Assembly (NCBI RefSeq): GCF_015209595.1
Contig: NZ_JADEYS010000011.1
Span: forward strand, 62,001-126,000
Direction: 5' to 3'
DNA: 64,000 nucleotides
DNA from: Pontibacterium sinense
GTDB taxonomy: Bacteria > Pseudomonadota > Gammaproteobacteria > Pseudomonadales > Balneatricaceae
Shown: positions 8,773 through 17,378 of the stretch, one piece after another
Position numbering within the stretch: position 1 is the stretch's first letter
How the letters are laid out: each line of letters opens with the position of its first letter
The notes under the pieces: generated by a model
Seen by the model: the letters and a program-made list of their open reading frames with translations, nothing else
The model's database searches: none
Told to the model about the DNA's origin: nothing
Translations under genes and position numbers: made by a program

Positions 8773-9808
8773 TCTGTTCCTCCTGGAACCAGTGACGTGT
8801 GCGGTTCACGATCATCACCAATGACAGCATCACTGGCACTTCTACCAGCACACCGACCACAGTCGCCAGCGCCGCACCAGAATGCAGACCAAACAACGAG
8901 ATCGCCACCGCGACCGCCAGCTCGAAGAAATTAGAGGTCCCGATCAGGCACGCGGGGGCCGCTATGTTGTGCGGCAAGCGTAGTTTTTTCGCTGCCAGAT
9001 ATGCGATCAGAAAGATACCGTAGGTTTGAAGTAGCAGCGGAATCGCAATCAATACAATTGTCTGGGGTTGAGTCAAAATGACTTCAGCCTGAAAACCAAA
9101 CAACAGCACGACCGTTGCCAATAATCCCAGCACGGACCAGGGCTTCATTCTATGGAGGAAGTCGTCCAACTGATGCGATTCAGCATGATTCTCTACCCGC
9201 CTGTTCAATCGATTCCGGGTGACAATGCCAGCGATTAGGGGTAACACCACATAGAGCACCACCGACAGCAGTAACGTTTCCCAAGGCACCGTGATATCAC
9301 TCACGCCCAACAAGAATGCGGCTATCGGTGCAAACGCGAAGATCATGATCAGGTCATTGACTGACACCTGCACCAACGTGTAGTCCGGGTCCCCGTCTGT
9401 AAGCTGACTCCAGACGAACACCATCGCTGTACAGGGTGCGACACCTAACAGAATCATACCGGCGATATATTCCCCCGCTGACTGAGGGTCAACCAGGTCG
9501 GCAAACAGTACTTTGAAGAAGAGCCAGCCCAACGCCGCCATAGAGAATGGCTTGATCAGCCAGTTGATCACCAACGTCAGCATTAAACCCCGTGGTTTTT
9601 TGCCAACGTCCCGAATGCGGGAAAAGTCGATCTGCACCATCATCGGGTAAATCATCACCCAGATGAACAACGCCACTACAAGATTGACGTGGGCCACTTC
9701 CAATTCAGCAATGACCGCAAAAACCGTTGGTATCCAGTTCCCTAGCAGCACACCCACCGCGATACACAGTGCGATCCAAACTGATAGATAGCGCTCAAAA
9801 ATACCCAT
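8765..9808 (-). CDS. acr3: Acr3-type arsenite efflux transporter
   Basis: A 347-aa integral membrane protein with ten hydrophobic segments, the usual length for Acr3. The diagnostic segment [13 protein letters not shown] contains the conserved cysteine needed for As(III) transport, and [16 protein letters not shown] is another Acr3 block. It pumps arsenite out of the cytoplasm using the proton-motive force. It is the first gene of a four-gene leftward operon, with AAGGATAAAC before the ATG. An AT-rich palindromic operator lies about 80 bases upstream. No arsR or arsC is present in the window. Confidence 0.92.
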   Translation of the reverse strand: MGIFERYLSVWIALCIAVGVLLGNWIPTVFAVIAELEVAHVNLVVALFIWVMIYPMMVQIDFSRIRDVGKKPRGLMLTLVINWLIKPFSMAALGWLFFKVLFADLVDPQSAGEYIAGMILLGVAPCTAMVFVWSQLTDGDPDYTLVQVSVNDLIMIFAFAPIAAFLLGVSDITVPWETLLLSVVLYVVLPLIAGIVTRNRLNRRVENHAESHQLDDFLHRMKPWSVLGLLATVVLLFGFQAEVILTQPQTIVLIAIPLLLQTYGIFLIAYLAAKKLRLPHNIAAPACLIGTSNFFELAVAVAISLFGLHSGAALATVVGVLVEVPVMLSLVMIVNRTRHWFQEEQNV

Positions 9809-9888
9809 GTTTATCCTTTCCTAATACGGCACGTGTTTATTGCTGCCTGCTCATCCGTTTCTATTCACAAATGAGATAGGGCAACGGT

Positions 9889-9940
9889 ATATGCGAATTT
9901 AATCATATATGATTTTAAATATATATGATTTATCGCATAT
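9889..9940 (-). promoter_or_regulatory. ArsR-like operator upstream of acr3
   Basis: ATATGCGA (9889-9896) and TCGCATAT (9933-9940) form the outer arms of a long dyad. Inside are a perfect 14-base palindrome AATCATATATGATT (9901-9914) and a second ATATATGATT copy. AT-rich repeats of this kind are typical ArsR/SmtB targets. Confidence 0.6.
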
Positions 9941-10155
9941 GTTTGTCTTTTGATCTTGGAAACTGATTTTCAGCCGACACGAGCGTTGTCCAAAAGTGCA
10001 CCGATCTAATCCCTTAACTGAAAGGCATAACTGCGCCAAAACGATGCCCAGGGTTTATCACTCGCCCTATGATGCAGCGCAGCATTAATATACCCACCCT
10101 CGAAATCCATCTTTAAAAACCAATAAGCCATTGAAATAAAAGAATTTAAAAAAAC

Positions 10156-10171
10156 TGGCACGCCTCCTGCT
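10156..10171 (+). promoter_or_regulatory. Sigma-54 promoter of nrtABC
   Basis: TGGCAC (10156-10161), GCCTC spacer, CTGCT (10167-10171), with ten bases between GG and GC. Predicted start near 10182 leaves a leader of about 165 nt. A possible NtrC site, TGCGCCAAAACGATGC at 10032-10047, lies upstream but is degenerate. Confidence 0.82.
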
Positions 10172-10189
10172 ACCTCCACGACATCAAGT

Positions 10190-10281
10190 GCACCAATGGC
10201 GGTGCCAGATAAATAACCGGACAAGTACACGCTGACGTGTACTGAACACACAACCGGAACAGCATCAGGCAAAGGCGTCTG
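10190..10281 (+). promoter_or_regulatory. NasT/ANTAR target hairpins in the nrtA leader
   Basis: P1 is a 5-bp stem GCACC/GGTGC with hexaloop AATGGC (10190-10205). P2 is CAGGC/GTCTG with hexaloop AAAGGC (10266-10281), overlapping the 5' arm of the terminator. Between them, AGTACACG and CGTGTACT form an 8-bp spacer hairpin. Both hexaloops have A1 and G4. Confidence 0.8.
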
Positions 10282-10320
10282 TTCTCCCAGTCAATACTGG
10301 TGCGGAACGACGTCTTTTTT
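10271..10320 (+). terminator. Leader intrinsic terminator of nrtABC (attenuator)
   Basis: AAAGGCGTC (10271-10279) pairs with GACGTCTTT (10309-10317). Inner stems GTTC/GAAC and CCAGT/ACTGG extend it, and the hairpin runs into a T-rich stretch to 10325. It ends before the nrtA ribosome site, so read-through needs antitermination. Confidence 0.85.
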
Positions 10321-10347
10321 ATTTTTGGGTTATCAACGGAGATGACT

Positions 10348-11727
10348 ATGTTCAAGAAATCACACTCCCTGTTAAGTCGTGTCATCAGCACGACGGTATT
10401 GGCGGCTAGTCTGGCTACAGCACCTGCATGGGCTGCAATCGGCGAACCGGAAAAGGAAGACCTGAAGTTCGGCTTTATCAAGCTGACTGACATGGCACCA
10501 CTGGCCATTGCTTATGAGAAGGGTTACTTCGAGGATGAAGGTCTGTATGTGCAACTGGAAGCGCAGGCAAACTGGAAGGTATTGCTGGACCGTGTGATTG
10601 ATGGACAACTTGACGGCGCGCACATGCTCGCCGGGCAGCCACTGGGCGCCACCATCGGTTTTGGTACAAAAGCCGACATCATTACCGCCTTCAGCATGGA
10701 CCTGAACGGCAACGCGATTACCGTATCGAACGACATCTGGGATCAGATGAAGCAATACATCCCCAACGGCCCGGACGGCAAGCCGGTACATCCAATCAAA
10801 GCGGATGCATTAAAACCCGTTATCGAGAAGTACAAAGACGAAGGTAAGCCGTTCAACATGGGGATGGTGTTCCCGGTCTCCACCCACAACTATGAACTGC
10901 GTTACTGGCTGGCGGCCGGTGGTATCAACCCGGGTTATTACGCGCCTCACAAAGGGGACACCTCCGGTCAGATCGATGCCGACGCACTGCTCTCTGTTAC
11001 CCCTCCACCTCAGATGCCAGCCACGATGGAAGCCGGCACCATCTACGGTTACTGCGTGGGTGAACCCTGGAACCAGCAGGCCGTATTCAAAGGCATCGGC
11101 GTACCAGTGGTAACCGATTATGAAATCTGGAAAAACAACCCGGAGAAAGTGTTCGGCGTATCCAAACACTGGGCTGAAGAATATCCGAACACTCACCTGC
11201 GTGTCGTGAAAGCGATGATCCGTGCCGCCAAGTGGCTGGATGACAAAAACAACGCCAACCGTCCGGAAGCGGTGAAAATTCTGTCCCAATCCGAATATGT
11301 AGGGGCCGATTACGATGTCATCGCCAACTCCATGACTGGTACCTTCGAATACGAAAAGGGCGACAAGCGTGACGTACCTGATTTCAACGTATTCTTCCGC
11401 CACAACGCAACATACCCGTACTACTCCGATGCGATCTGGTATCTGACACAGATGCGCCGCTGGGGTCAGATTGCTGATCCAAAACCGGACAGCTGGTACA
11501 TGGATATTGCCAAAAAAGTGTACCGTCCCGACATCTACCGCCAGGCGGCTGAAGAGCTGATCGCCGATGGTGTGATCAGTGCAGCAGAGTTCCCGGATTT
11601 CGCCACTGAAGACGGCTTCAAAGCACCGCAAACACACTTCATCGACAACATTACGTACGACGGCTCTAAGCCAAATGAGTATCTGAAGAAGTTTGAAATT
11701 GGTCTGAAAGACGATCAGAAAATCTGA
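10348..11727 (+). CDS. nrtA: Nitrate ABC transporter, periplasmic substrate-binding protein
   Basis: A 459-aa NrtA/NasF family binding protein that captures nitrate (and probably nitrite) for the NrtBC permease. It begins with a signal peptide (charged MFKKSH, hydrophobic core, cleavage near AWA). Family blocks include [35 protein letters not shown] and [13 protein letters not shown], similar to NasS but exported. The ATG at 10348 is chosen because GGAG ends six bases before it; an ATG at 10342 would touch the ribosome site. It is first in nrtABC, behind a sigma-54 promoter and an antitermination leader. Confidence 0.94.
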   Translation: MFKKSHSLLSRVISTTVLAASLATAPAWAAIGEPEKEDLKFGFIKLTDMAPLAIAYEKGYFEDEGLYVQLEAQANWKVLLDRVIDGQLDGAHMLAGQPLGATIGFGTKADIITAFSMDLNGNAITVSNDIWDQMKQYIPNGPDGKPVHPIKADALKPVIEKYKDEGKPFNMGMVFPVSTHNYELRYWLAAGGINPGYYAPHKGDTSGQIDADALLSVTPPPQMPATMEAGTIYGYCVGEPWNQQAVFKGIGVPVVTDYEIWKNNPEKVFGVSKHWAEEYPNTHLRVVKAMIRAAKWLDDKNNANRPEAVKILSQSEYVGADYDVIANSMTGTFEYEKGDKRDVPDFNVFFRHNATYPYYSDAIWYLTQMRRWGQIADPKPDSWYMDIAKKVYRPDIYRQAAEELIADGVISAAEFPDFATEDGFKAPQTHFIDNITYDGSKPNEYLKKFEIGLKDDQKI

Positions 11728-11787
11728 TGACCTGCTCCCTGCTGGCAAGGTATCGCCAGTGGGGAGCGTTTTGCGGGAGTATCCATT

Positions 11788-12795
11788 ATGAGTCATTCAT
11801 CTACAAAATCATCTAATCCACTGGCAGCTCTGCTATCTGTCTTCCAGTGCGAAAACCCGATTCAGTCTGCGTTGCAGAGCTTAAAACAGCTCATTTTGCC
11901 TTTGATTGGCATGCTGGTCTTTTTGCTGATCTGGGATATAGGTGCCAAGAATATTCACACCTCTCTGGGTACGTTTCCCGGCCCTGCACAAGTTTACGAA
12001 CAAACCGTTGGCCTGATCGACGACCATCAGGCTGAACGCCAAAAAGAGGTCGCTTTCTACGAGCGACAGGAGAAACGCAACGCGAAGAAACTGGAAAAGA
12101 ACCCGGACGCCAAGATCAAGGTCCGCCCCTATACCGGTAAGCCAACGTTTTTCGATCAGATCGGCACCAGCCTGATCACCGTACTTGCGGGCTTCTTTTT
12201 CGCGTCACTGATCGCGATCCCGGCAGGCATTATGATCGGTTTAAATCAGCCTCTCTATTCCGCGTTGAATCCGCTGATTCAGCTGTTCAAACCCGTATCA
12301 CCACTGGCATGGCTGCCACTGGTCACCATGGTGGTCAGCGCAGTGTACGTCAGCAAAGATCCGATGTTTGCCAAATCTTTTATCACCTCGCTGGTCACTG
12401 TATCGCTGTGCTGTTTGTGGCCAACGCTACTGAACACCGCTGTCGGTGTTTCCGGTATCAGTAAAGATCTTCAGAACGTCTCCCAGGTATTACGCCTCTC
12501 CTTCTTTACTCACGTGGTGAAGATTGTACTGCCATCGTCCATTCCGATGATGTTTACCGGCCTGCGTTTGTCGCTGGGTATTGCATGGATGGTACTAATC
12601 GCTGCAGAGATGCTGGCGCAGAACCCGGGGCTCGGCAAATTCGTCTGGGATGAGTTCCAGAACGGTAGCTCCAACTCACTGGGGCGCATCATGGTTGCCG
12701 TACTGGTGATTGGCCTGATTGGCTTCCTGCTGGACCGCATCATGCTGCTGATCCAGAAGAAAGTGTCTTGGGATAAAACAGCCATTCTGCGCTAA
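11788..12795 (+). CDS. nrtB: Nitrate ABC transporter, permease
   Basis: A 335-aa inner-membrane permease of the NrtB/SsuC type that forms the nitrate channel with NrtA and the ATPase. An N-terminal hydrophobic helix (about residues 35-52) is followed by an unusual charged, Lys/Glu-rich loop (about 70-115). Five or more membrane segments follow, with a permease-like ATPase-contact loop near VSQVLRLSFFTHVVKIVLP. The gene starts 61 bases after nrtA with a GGGAG ribosome site. The charged insertion is a feature of the NrtB group rather than an error. Confidence 0.93.
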   Translation: MSHSSTKSSNPLAALLSVFQCENPIQSALQSLKQLILPLIGMLVFLLIWDIGAKNIHTSLGTFPGPAQVYEQTVGLIDDHQAERQKEVAFYERQEKRNAKKLEKNPDAKIKVRPYTGKPTFFDQIGTSLITVLAGFFFASLIAIPAGIMIGLNQPLYSALNPLIQLFKPVSPLAWLPLVTMVVSAVYVSKDPMFAKSFITSLVTVSLCCLWPTLLNTAVGVSGISKDLQNVSQVLRLSFFTHVVKIVLPSSIPMMFTGLRLSLGIAWMVLIAAEMLAQNPGLGKFVWDEFQNGSSNSLGRIMVAVLVIGLIGFLLDRIMLLIQKKVSWDKTAILR

Positions 12796-12819
12796 TTCAA
12801 CCTCATAAGGAGAAGACTG

Positions 12820-13737
12820 ATGACAACAACACATCTCGAACTGACCGGGGTTGATATTGAGTTCCCAACCCCAGACGGCCCGTTTAAGGCGCTGGACAAT
12901 GTGAATCTGAAGATCAAAAAAGGCGAATACATCTCCCTGATTGGTCACTCCGGTTGCGGTAAATCCACCGTCCTCAATATTGTCGCCGGTTTATATCAGG
13001 CCACTAAAGGCGGCGTATTGCTCGACGGCAAAGAGGTCAACGAACCCGGCCCTGAGCGTGCAGTGGTGTTCCAGAACCACTCTCTGCTGCCATGGCTGAC
13101 CGCTTACGAAAACGTTGAACTGGCGGTGAATCAGGTCTTTAAGGGCAAGAAAAGCAAAGCCGAGATGAAAGACTGGATTGAACACAATCTTTCACTGGTT
13201 CATATGACCCATGCGATGCATAAACGCCCGGAAGAGATCTCCGGTGGTATGAAACAGCGCGTGGGGATCGCCCGTGCACTGGCGATGGAACCTAAAGTGC
13301 TGCTGATGGATGAACCCTTTGGTGCACTGGACGCCCTCACCCGTGCACACTTGCAGGATTCATTGATGGAGATTCAGAACGAGTTGAACAACACCGTGAT
13401 CATGATCACCCACGATGTGGATGAAGCGGTGCTGCTCTCTGACCGTATTGTGATGATGACCAATGGCCCTGAAGCCACGGTGGGTGAGATTCTGGAGATC
13501 GACCTGCCCCGTCCGCGTAACCGCATCGCACTGGCCGATGACCCACAGTACAACCAGTACCGCGCAGCCGTACTGAGCTTCCTGTACGAAAAACAGCGCA
13601 AGCCGGACACCGGCGAAACCAGTCAAAAACCGGCAGAAGAAGAAAAGCTGGCACACAACCTGCAATCAGAAGAGACAAAAGGTGAAGTTTCAATGACCGA
13701 AACCACCGCCGACAGTGAAAAAGTTAAAGCGGCCTAA
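12820..13737 (+). CDS. nrtC: Nitrate ABC transporter, ATP-binding protein
   Basis: A 305-aa ABC ATPase driving nitrate uptake. Walker A is GHSGCGKST, the signature is ISGGMKQRVG, Walker B is VLLMDEPFGALD, and the H-loop is TMITHD-like (MITHDVDEAVL). After the ATPase domain (residues about 1-260) there is an acidic tail rich in Glu, Lys and Thr with no recognised domain. It lacks the NrtA-like C-terminal domain of cyanobacterial NrtC and so resembles NrtD/NasD in architecture. It starts 24 bases after nrtB with AAGGAGA upstream. Confidence 0.93.
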   Translation: MTTTHLELTGVDIEFPTPDGPFKALDNVNLKIKKGEYISLIGHSGCGKSTVLNIVAGLYQATKGGVLLDGKEVNEPGPERAVVFQNHSLLPWLTAYENVELAVNQVFKGKKSKAEMKDWIEHNLSLVHMTHAMHKRPEEISGGMKQRVGIARALAMEPKVLLMDEPFGALDALTRAHLQDSLMEIQNELNNTVIMITHDVDEAVLLSDRIVMMTNGPEATVGEILEIDLPRPRNRIALADDPQYNQYRAAVLSFLYEKQRKPDTGETSQKPAEEEKLAHNLQSEETKGEVSMTETTADSEKVKAA

Positions 13738-13777
13738 GTCCGAAGCCCCATAAACACGGGGGTTAAAGCTTAAGCCC

Positions 13778-13867
13778 GGCAAAGCAGCCATTTCCAAACC
13801 GGTGCAAAGGCGCACCACATTGGCTCAACCTCTGCTTTGCCTGCACAGATTTGAACAAAGGCGTTCA
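13778..13867 (+). promoter_or_regulatory. NasT/ANTAR target hairpins in the narK leader
   Basis: P1 is GGTGC/GCACC with hexaloop AAAGGC (13801-13816). P2 is TGAAC/GTTCA with the same hexaloop AAAGGC (13852-13867) and overlaps the terminator 5' arm. A third possible loop, AAAGCA with a GGC/GCC stem, lies at 13778-13789. GGCAAAGCAG (13778-13787) can also pair perfectly with CTGCTTTGCC (13832-13841), enclosing P1 in a long-range stem. No convincing separate promoter was found. Confidence 0.8.
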
Positions 13868-13914
13868 TGCCCCGCTTCTGAATTGGTGCGGGCTGAACGC
13901 CTTTTTGCGTTTTT
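13857..13914 (+). terminator. Intrinsic terminator between nrtC and narK (attenuator)
   Basis: AAAGGCGTTCA (13857-13867) and TGAACGCCTTT (13894-13904) form an 11-bp perfect stem with an inner CCCGC/GCGGG extension, followed by T-rich sequence. It separates nrtABC from narK unless P2 forms. Confidence 0.9.
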
Positions 13915-13929
13915 ATAGAGGGCAATCAC

Positions 13930-15399
13930 ATGCACGACAGCGGAAAACTCAACCTGCTTTCCTTTACGGGAAAGATGAAGATCCTTCATTTCAGTTGGAT
14001 CGCATTCTTCATCACGTTCTTTGTTTGGTTTAACCATGCGCCTTTGCTGGGTTCTATCGCTGAATCCCTTGGCCTGACCAAATCCGAAATCAAAACCCTG
14101 CTGATCCTGAACGTAGCCCTCACCATCCCGGCCCGCATCATCGTTGGTATGCTGACCGATAAATTTGGTCCGCGTATTACCTATGCGGCGCTGCTCTTCT
14201 TCGCCAGCATCCCCTGCTTTATGTTTGCGCTGTCCAGCAACTTTATGGAAGCGGCGATCTCCCGCTTCCTGCTGGGTTTCATCGGTGCCGGTTTTGTCAT
14301 TGGTATCCGTATGGTGAGCGAGTGGTTCCCAGCGAATGAACTGGGTACGGCAGAAGGTATCTACGGCGGCTGGGGCAACTTTGGTTCTGCGGCGGCAGCT
14401 ATGTTGCTGCCAACCCTCGCCATTGTATTTGGTGGCGAAGATGGCTGGCGTTATGCGGTGGGCCTGACCGGTGCAATCTGTCTGGTCTTCAGCTTTATCT
14501 GGTACAAAAACGTAACCGATACACCAAAAGGCTCCACCTACTTCAAACCGAAAAAGATTGGCGGTCTGGAAGTGACCAGCAAATCTGACTTCGTCTTCCT
14601 GCTGGTGATGAAGATTCCTATGTACGCTGCGCTGGCACTGCTGACCTGGAAGCTGTCTCCGGCAGGCGTTTCCATGCTGTCCGATGCTGTCGCACTGGGT
14701 ATCTACATCGCACTGGCGGCTATTTTTATCTACGACTGCTACAGCGCATATGACGTAAACCGCGAGATCTTCGACAAGCCTGTACCGGAAGTTCACCAGT
14801 ACAAGTTCAAGCAGGTCGCGGTATTGAATGTACTCTACTTCGCAACCTTTGGTTCTGAACTGGCCGTGGTGTCTATGCTGCCACTGTTCTTCGCCGATGT
14901 GTTCGAACTGGACATGGTCTATGCCGGTCTGCTGGCGTCTGCTTATGCCTTTATGAACCTGATGTCCCGTCCGGGTGGTGGCTGGATCAGTGACCGCTTC
15001 GGTCGTAAGAAAACCCTGCTGATTCTGACCGCCGGTCTGGCCGTGGGTTACGCGCTGATGTCGATGATCGATAGTACCTGGTCACTGATTCTGGCAGTGC
15101 TCACCGCCATGGCATGCTCGTTCTTCGTACAGGCCGGTGAAGGTGCGGTTTTTGCGGTGGTGCCTCTAATCAAACGCCGGCTGACTGGCCAGATTGCAGG
15201 GATGACCGGTGCCTACGGTAATGTCGGTGCAGTGTTCTACCTGACAATTTTGTCTATGGTGAGTTATGAGATCTTCTTCAGTGTCATTGCCTGTACGGCG
15301 GTTCTTGGCTTCATCGCCCTGCTGTTCCTGGAAGAACCTAAAGGCCACATGGCGGAAGTGAAAGAAGACGGTACCGTCGAGCTGATCGAGGTGTCTTAA
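13930..15399 (+). CDS. narK: MFS nitrate/nitrite transporter (NNP family)
   Basis: A 489-aa major facilitator protein with twelve predicted membrane helices. The NNP signature glycines are visible in [13 protein letters not shown], with [20 protein letters not shown] just before it and the MFS loop [10 protein letters not shown] later. It is likely a nitrate importer for assimilation, giving a second uptake route beside NrtABC. AGAGGG precedes the ATG at 13930. In Pseudomonas the equivalent gene (often named nasA) is next to a PP2C-kinase gene and nirB, which the next gene matches. Import rather than exchange is inferred from context. Confidence 0.92.
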   Translation: MHDSGKLNLLSFTGKMKILHFSWIAFFITFFVWFNHAPLLGSIAESLGLTKSEIKTLLILNVALTIPARIIVGMLTDKFGPRITYAALLFFASIPCFMFALSSNFMEAAISRFLLGFIGAGFVIGIRMVSEWFPANELGTAEGIYGGWGNFGSAAAAMLLPTLAIVFGGEDGWRYAVGLTGAICLVFSFIWYKNVTDTPKGSTYFKPKKIGGLEVTSKSDFVFLLVMKIPMYAALALLTWKLSPAGVSMLSDAVALGIYIALAAIFIYDCYSAYDVNREIFDKPVPEVHQYKFKQVAVLNVLYFATFGSELAVVSMLPLFFADVFELDMVYAGLLASAYAFMNLMSRPGGGWISDRFGRKKTLLILTAGLAVGYALMSMIDSTWSLILAVLTAMACSFFVQAGEGAVFAVVPLIKRRLTGQIAGMTGAYGNVGAVFYLTILSMVSYEIFFSVIACTAVLGFIALLFLEEPKGHMAEVKEDGTVELIEVS

Positions 15400-15461
15400 C
15401 CGGCACCCGCTTGTTGGGAGTCGCTGCGCTCACCCCAACCTACATCGCTCTTGTAGGTTGT

Positions 15462-15580
15462 TGCTGGTTCCCACGGTCCTCCGTGGGAACCCATACGGTG
15501 GGTTCCGGCTAATCCATCGTCCCGTATCACTGAGACATATAAAGCGATATGCATTCCCACGCGGGAGCATGGGAACGAGG
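15462..15580. repeat. REP-like palindromic repeat cluster
   Basis: GGTTCCCACGG and CCGTGGGAACC (15466-15491) form a perfect 11-bp hairpin with loop TCCT. GGAACCCA/TGGGTTCC partly overlaps its 3' arm. About 60 bases on, TTCCCACGCGGGAGCATGGG resembles the dispersed palindrome found between genes in many gammaproteobacteria. The cluster fills the narK to PP2C-kinase gap. Confidence 0.6.
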
Positions 15581-15616
15581 TATCCGCAGGACCTGACTGA
15601 CACTGCCACGAGAATC

Positions 15617-17365
15617 ATGATGACCAGTAAACAGCCACCTCAAAAACAACTCAGCATCCGCTTTGGCGGCCGCTCCACTGCCGGTGTAAAAGCGGTTAAT
15701 CAGGATGCCTTTGCCGCACAACAGCCTGACGGCAGCGAGCTGGAGTTTAAGGGTGTGGCGGCGGCCATCGCCGATGGTGTCAGCAGTTGTGCGGATTCTC
15801 AAATCGCCAGTCAAACCTGCGTCACCGGGTTTATTCAGGACTATTTCAGTACCCCCCACAGCTGGAGTGTGAAGCACTCTGTGTCGCGGGTCCTGACCGG
15901 CCTGAACAACTGGCTGCATCAGGAAAATATTCAGGCACGACGTGAGAAAGACAGCATGCTTTGCACCTTCTCCGCGCTGGTCATTAAATCCAATACCCTG
16001 CACTGGTTCCACGTGGGGGACTCCCGCATCTACCGTTTTCACAACGGTGAGCTAGAGCTGCTTACCAAAGACCACACCCGCCGTGAAGCAGGACGTAACT
16101 ATCTGTCCCGCGCCATGGGGGGTGATCAACACCTCGAAGTTGATTACAACTCGGCGGTGCTGGAGGAAGGCGCATTGCTTCTGCTCACCACCGATGGGGT
16201 GCACGAATTCCTGAAACCGGCCCAGATCAGCAGCACGCTGACCGATGCCGGAGACGATCTGGAAAAAGCCGCCGCCGATCTGGTGCAACAGGCTGAAGAA
16301 CAAGGCAGCGACGATAACCTCACCGCCCTGCTCATCTCAGTGGATCAACTGCCTCAGGAAACGCTCGACGAAAGTCATCACCGGGTGACCCAGCTACCGA
16401 TCCCCCCGGTACTGGCGGCAGGTAATAAGATTGACGGTTACGAAGTGCTGGATGTGATCTTCAGCGGCACCCGCAGTCATATGTATCAGGTGAAGGATCT
16501 CGAAACCGGTCAGCACTATGTGCTCAAAGCACCCTCGATGAACTTCAGTGAAGATACCGTCTATCTGGATGGGTTTATTCGCGAGGAATGGGTCGGCCAG
16601 AAGGTCAACCATCCGAACGTGATGAAGACCTATAAACCCACTCACGCCAAACGTTTCCTTTACTATCTGGGTGAACATATCGAGGGGATGACCCTGCGAG
16701 ACTGGATGAACGACCATCCCAACCCGGGACTGGATGAAGTCCGTCGACTGGCCTCGCAGATTATCCAGGGACTGCGCGCGTTTCAGCGTGCAGATATGTT
16801 GCATCAGGATCTGAAACCGGAAAATATCATGATTGATATGGACGGTCGGGTGAAGATTCTGGACTTCGGCACCGTACGAATCGCCGGTATCGAAGAGATG
16901 AGTTCACCACTGGATAAGTCGGTGCCTCAGGGTTCGGTCAACTATGTTGCACCTGAGTACCTGATGGCCGAAATGGGAACCTTCCGCTCTGATATGTTCT
17001 CACTGGCGGTCATTGTGTATGAGATGTTGACCGGTCAGCTGCCGTTTGACGAGCGCAATATCAAGCAGGTAGAGATCAATCACTACTCTGAGTTCAGCTA
17101 CACCCCGGCAATCCAGCACCGCCGGGATCTCCCGCTCTGGATGGAGGGCTGTTTGCGAAAAGCCCTGCAACCTAACCCCATCCATCGCTACGATGCCTAT
17201 TCCGAATTTATTCAGGATCTGACCGTTCCCAACTCGCATCTGGAAGCCAAAGTACGGCACCAACCCCTGCTGGAGAAAAACCCCACCCGTGTCTGGCAAG
17301 GGATCGCCGCGCTGCTGTTGCTGCTCAACCTGGTACAGCTGATGCTTCAGGATACGGTGGGTTAA
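15617..17365 (+). CDS. Bifunctional PP2C phosphatase / Ser-Thr protein kinase, membrane-anchored
   Basis: A 582-aa fusion. Residues about 10-245 form a PP2C phosphatase with acidic metal-binding motifs NQDAF, ADGVSS, HVGDSR, TTDGV and GSDDNLT. Residues about 275-540 form a protein kinase: glycine-loop region FSGTRSHMYQ, catalytic lysine in YVLKAP, catalytic loop HQDLKPEN and LDFGTVR. The loop has Gln where most kinases have Arg, so it is a non-RD kinase. A C-terminal hydrophobic segment anchors it in the inner membrane. The same fusion sits between the nitrate transporter and nirB in Pseudomonas, suggesting post-translational control of nitrate uptake, but no target is known. The start is 15617 or the adjacent ATG; the ribosome site is weak. 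Confidence 0.88.
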   Translation: MMTSKQPPQKQLSIRFGGRSTAGVKAVNQDAFAAQQPDGSELEFKGVAAAIADGVSSCADSQIASQTCVTGFIQDYFSTPHSWSVKHSVSRVLTGLNNWLHQENIQARREKDSMLCTFSALVIKSNTLHWFHVGDSRIYRFHNGELELLTKDHTRREAGRNYLSRAMGGDQHLEVDYNSAVLEEGALLLLTTDGVHEFLKPAQISSTLTDAGDDLEKAAADLVQQAEEQGSDDNLTALLISVDQLPQETLDESHHRVTQLPIPPVLAAGNKIDGYEVLDVIFSGTRSHMYQVKDLETGQHYVLKAPSMNFSEDTVYLDGFIREEWVGQKVNHPNVMKTYKPTHAKRFLYYLGEHIEGMTLRDWMNDHPNPGLDEVRRLASQIIQGLRAFQRADMLHQDLKPENIMIDMDGRVKILDFGTVRIAGIEEMSSPLDKSVPQGSVNYVAPEYLMAEMGTFRSDMFSLAVIVYEMLTGQLPFDERNIKQVEINHYSEFSYTPAIQHRRDLPLWMEGCLRKALQPNPIHRYDAYSEFIQDLTVPNSHLEAKVRHQPLLEKNPTRVWQGIAALLLLLNLVQLMLQDTVG

Positions 17366-17378
17366 CGTCTGAGACCCT

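Noticed and set aside
13821-13836. TGGCTC-N5-CTGCT with correct GG-GC spacing before narK, a possible sigma-54 promoter
   Set aside because: The -24 box lacks the conserved CAC end and the element lies inside the long-range leader pairing; nrtABC read-through explains expression.
13825-14796. Long minus-strand open frame opposite narK
   Set aside because: Its translation is low-complexity and antisense to a clear MFS transporter.
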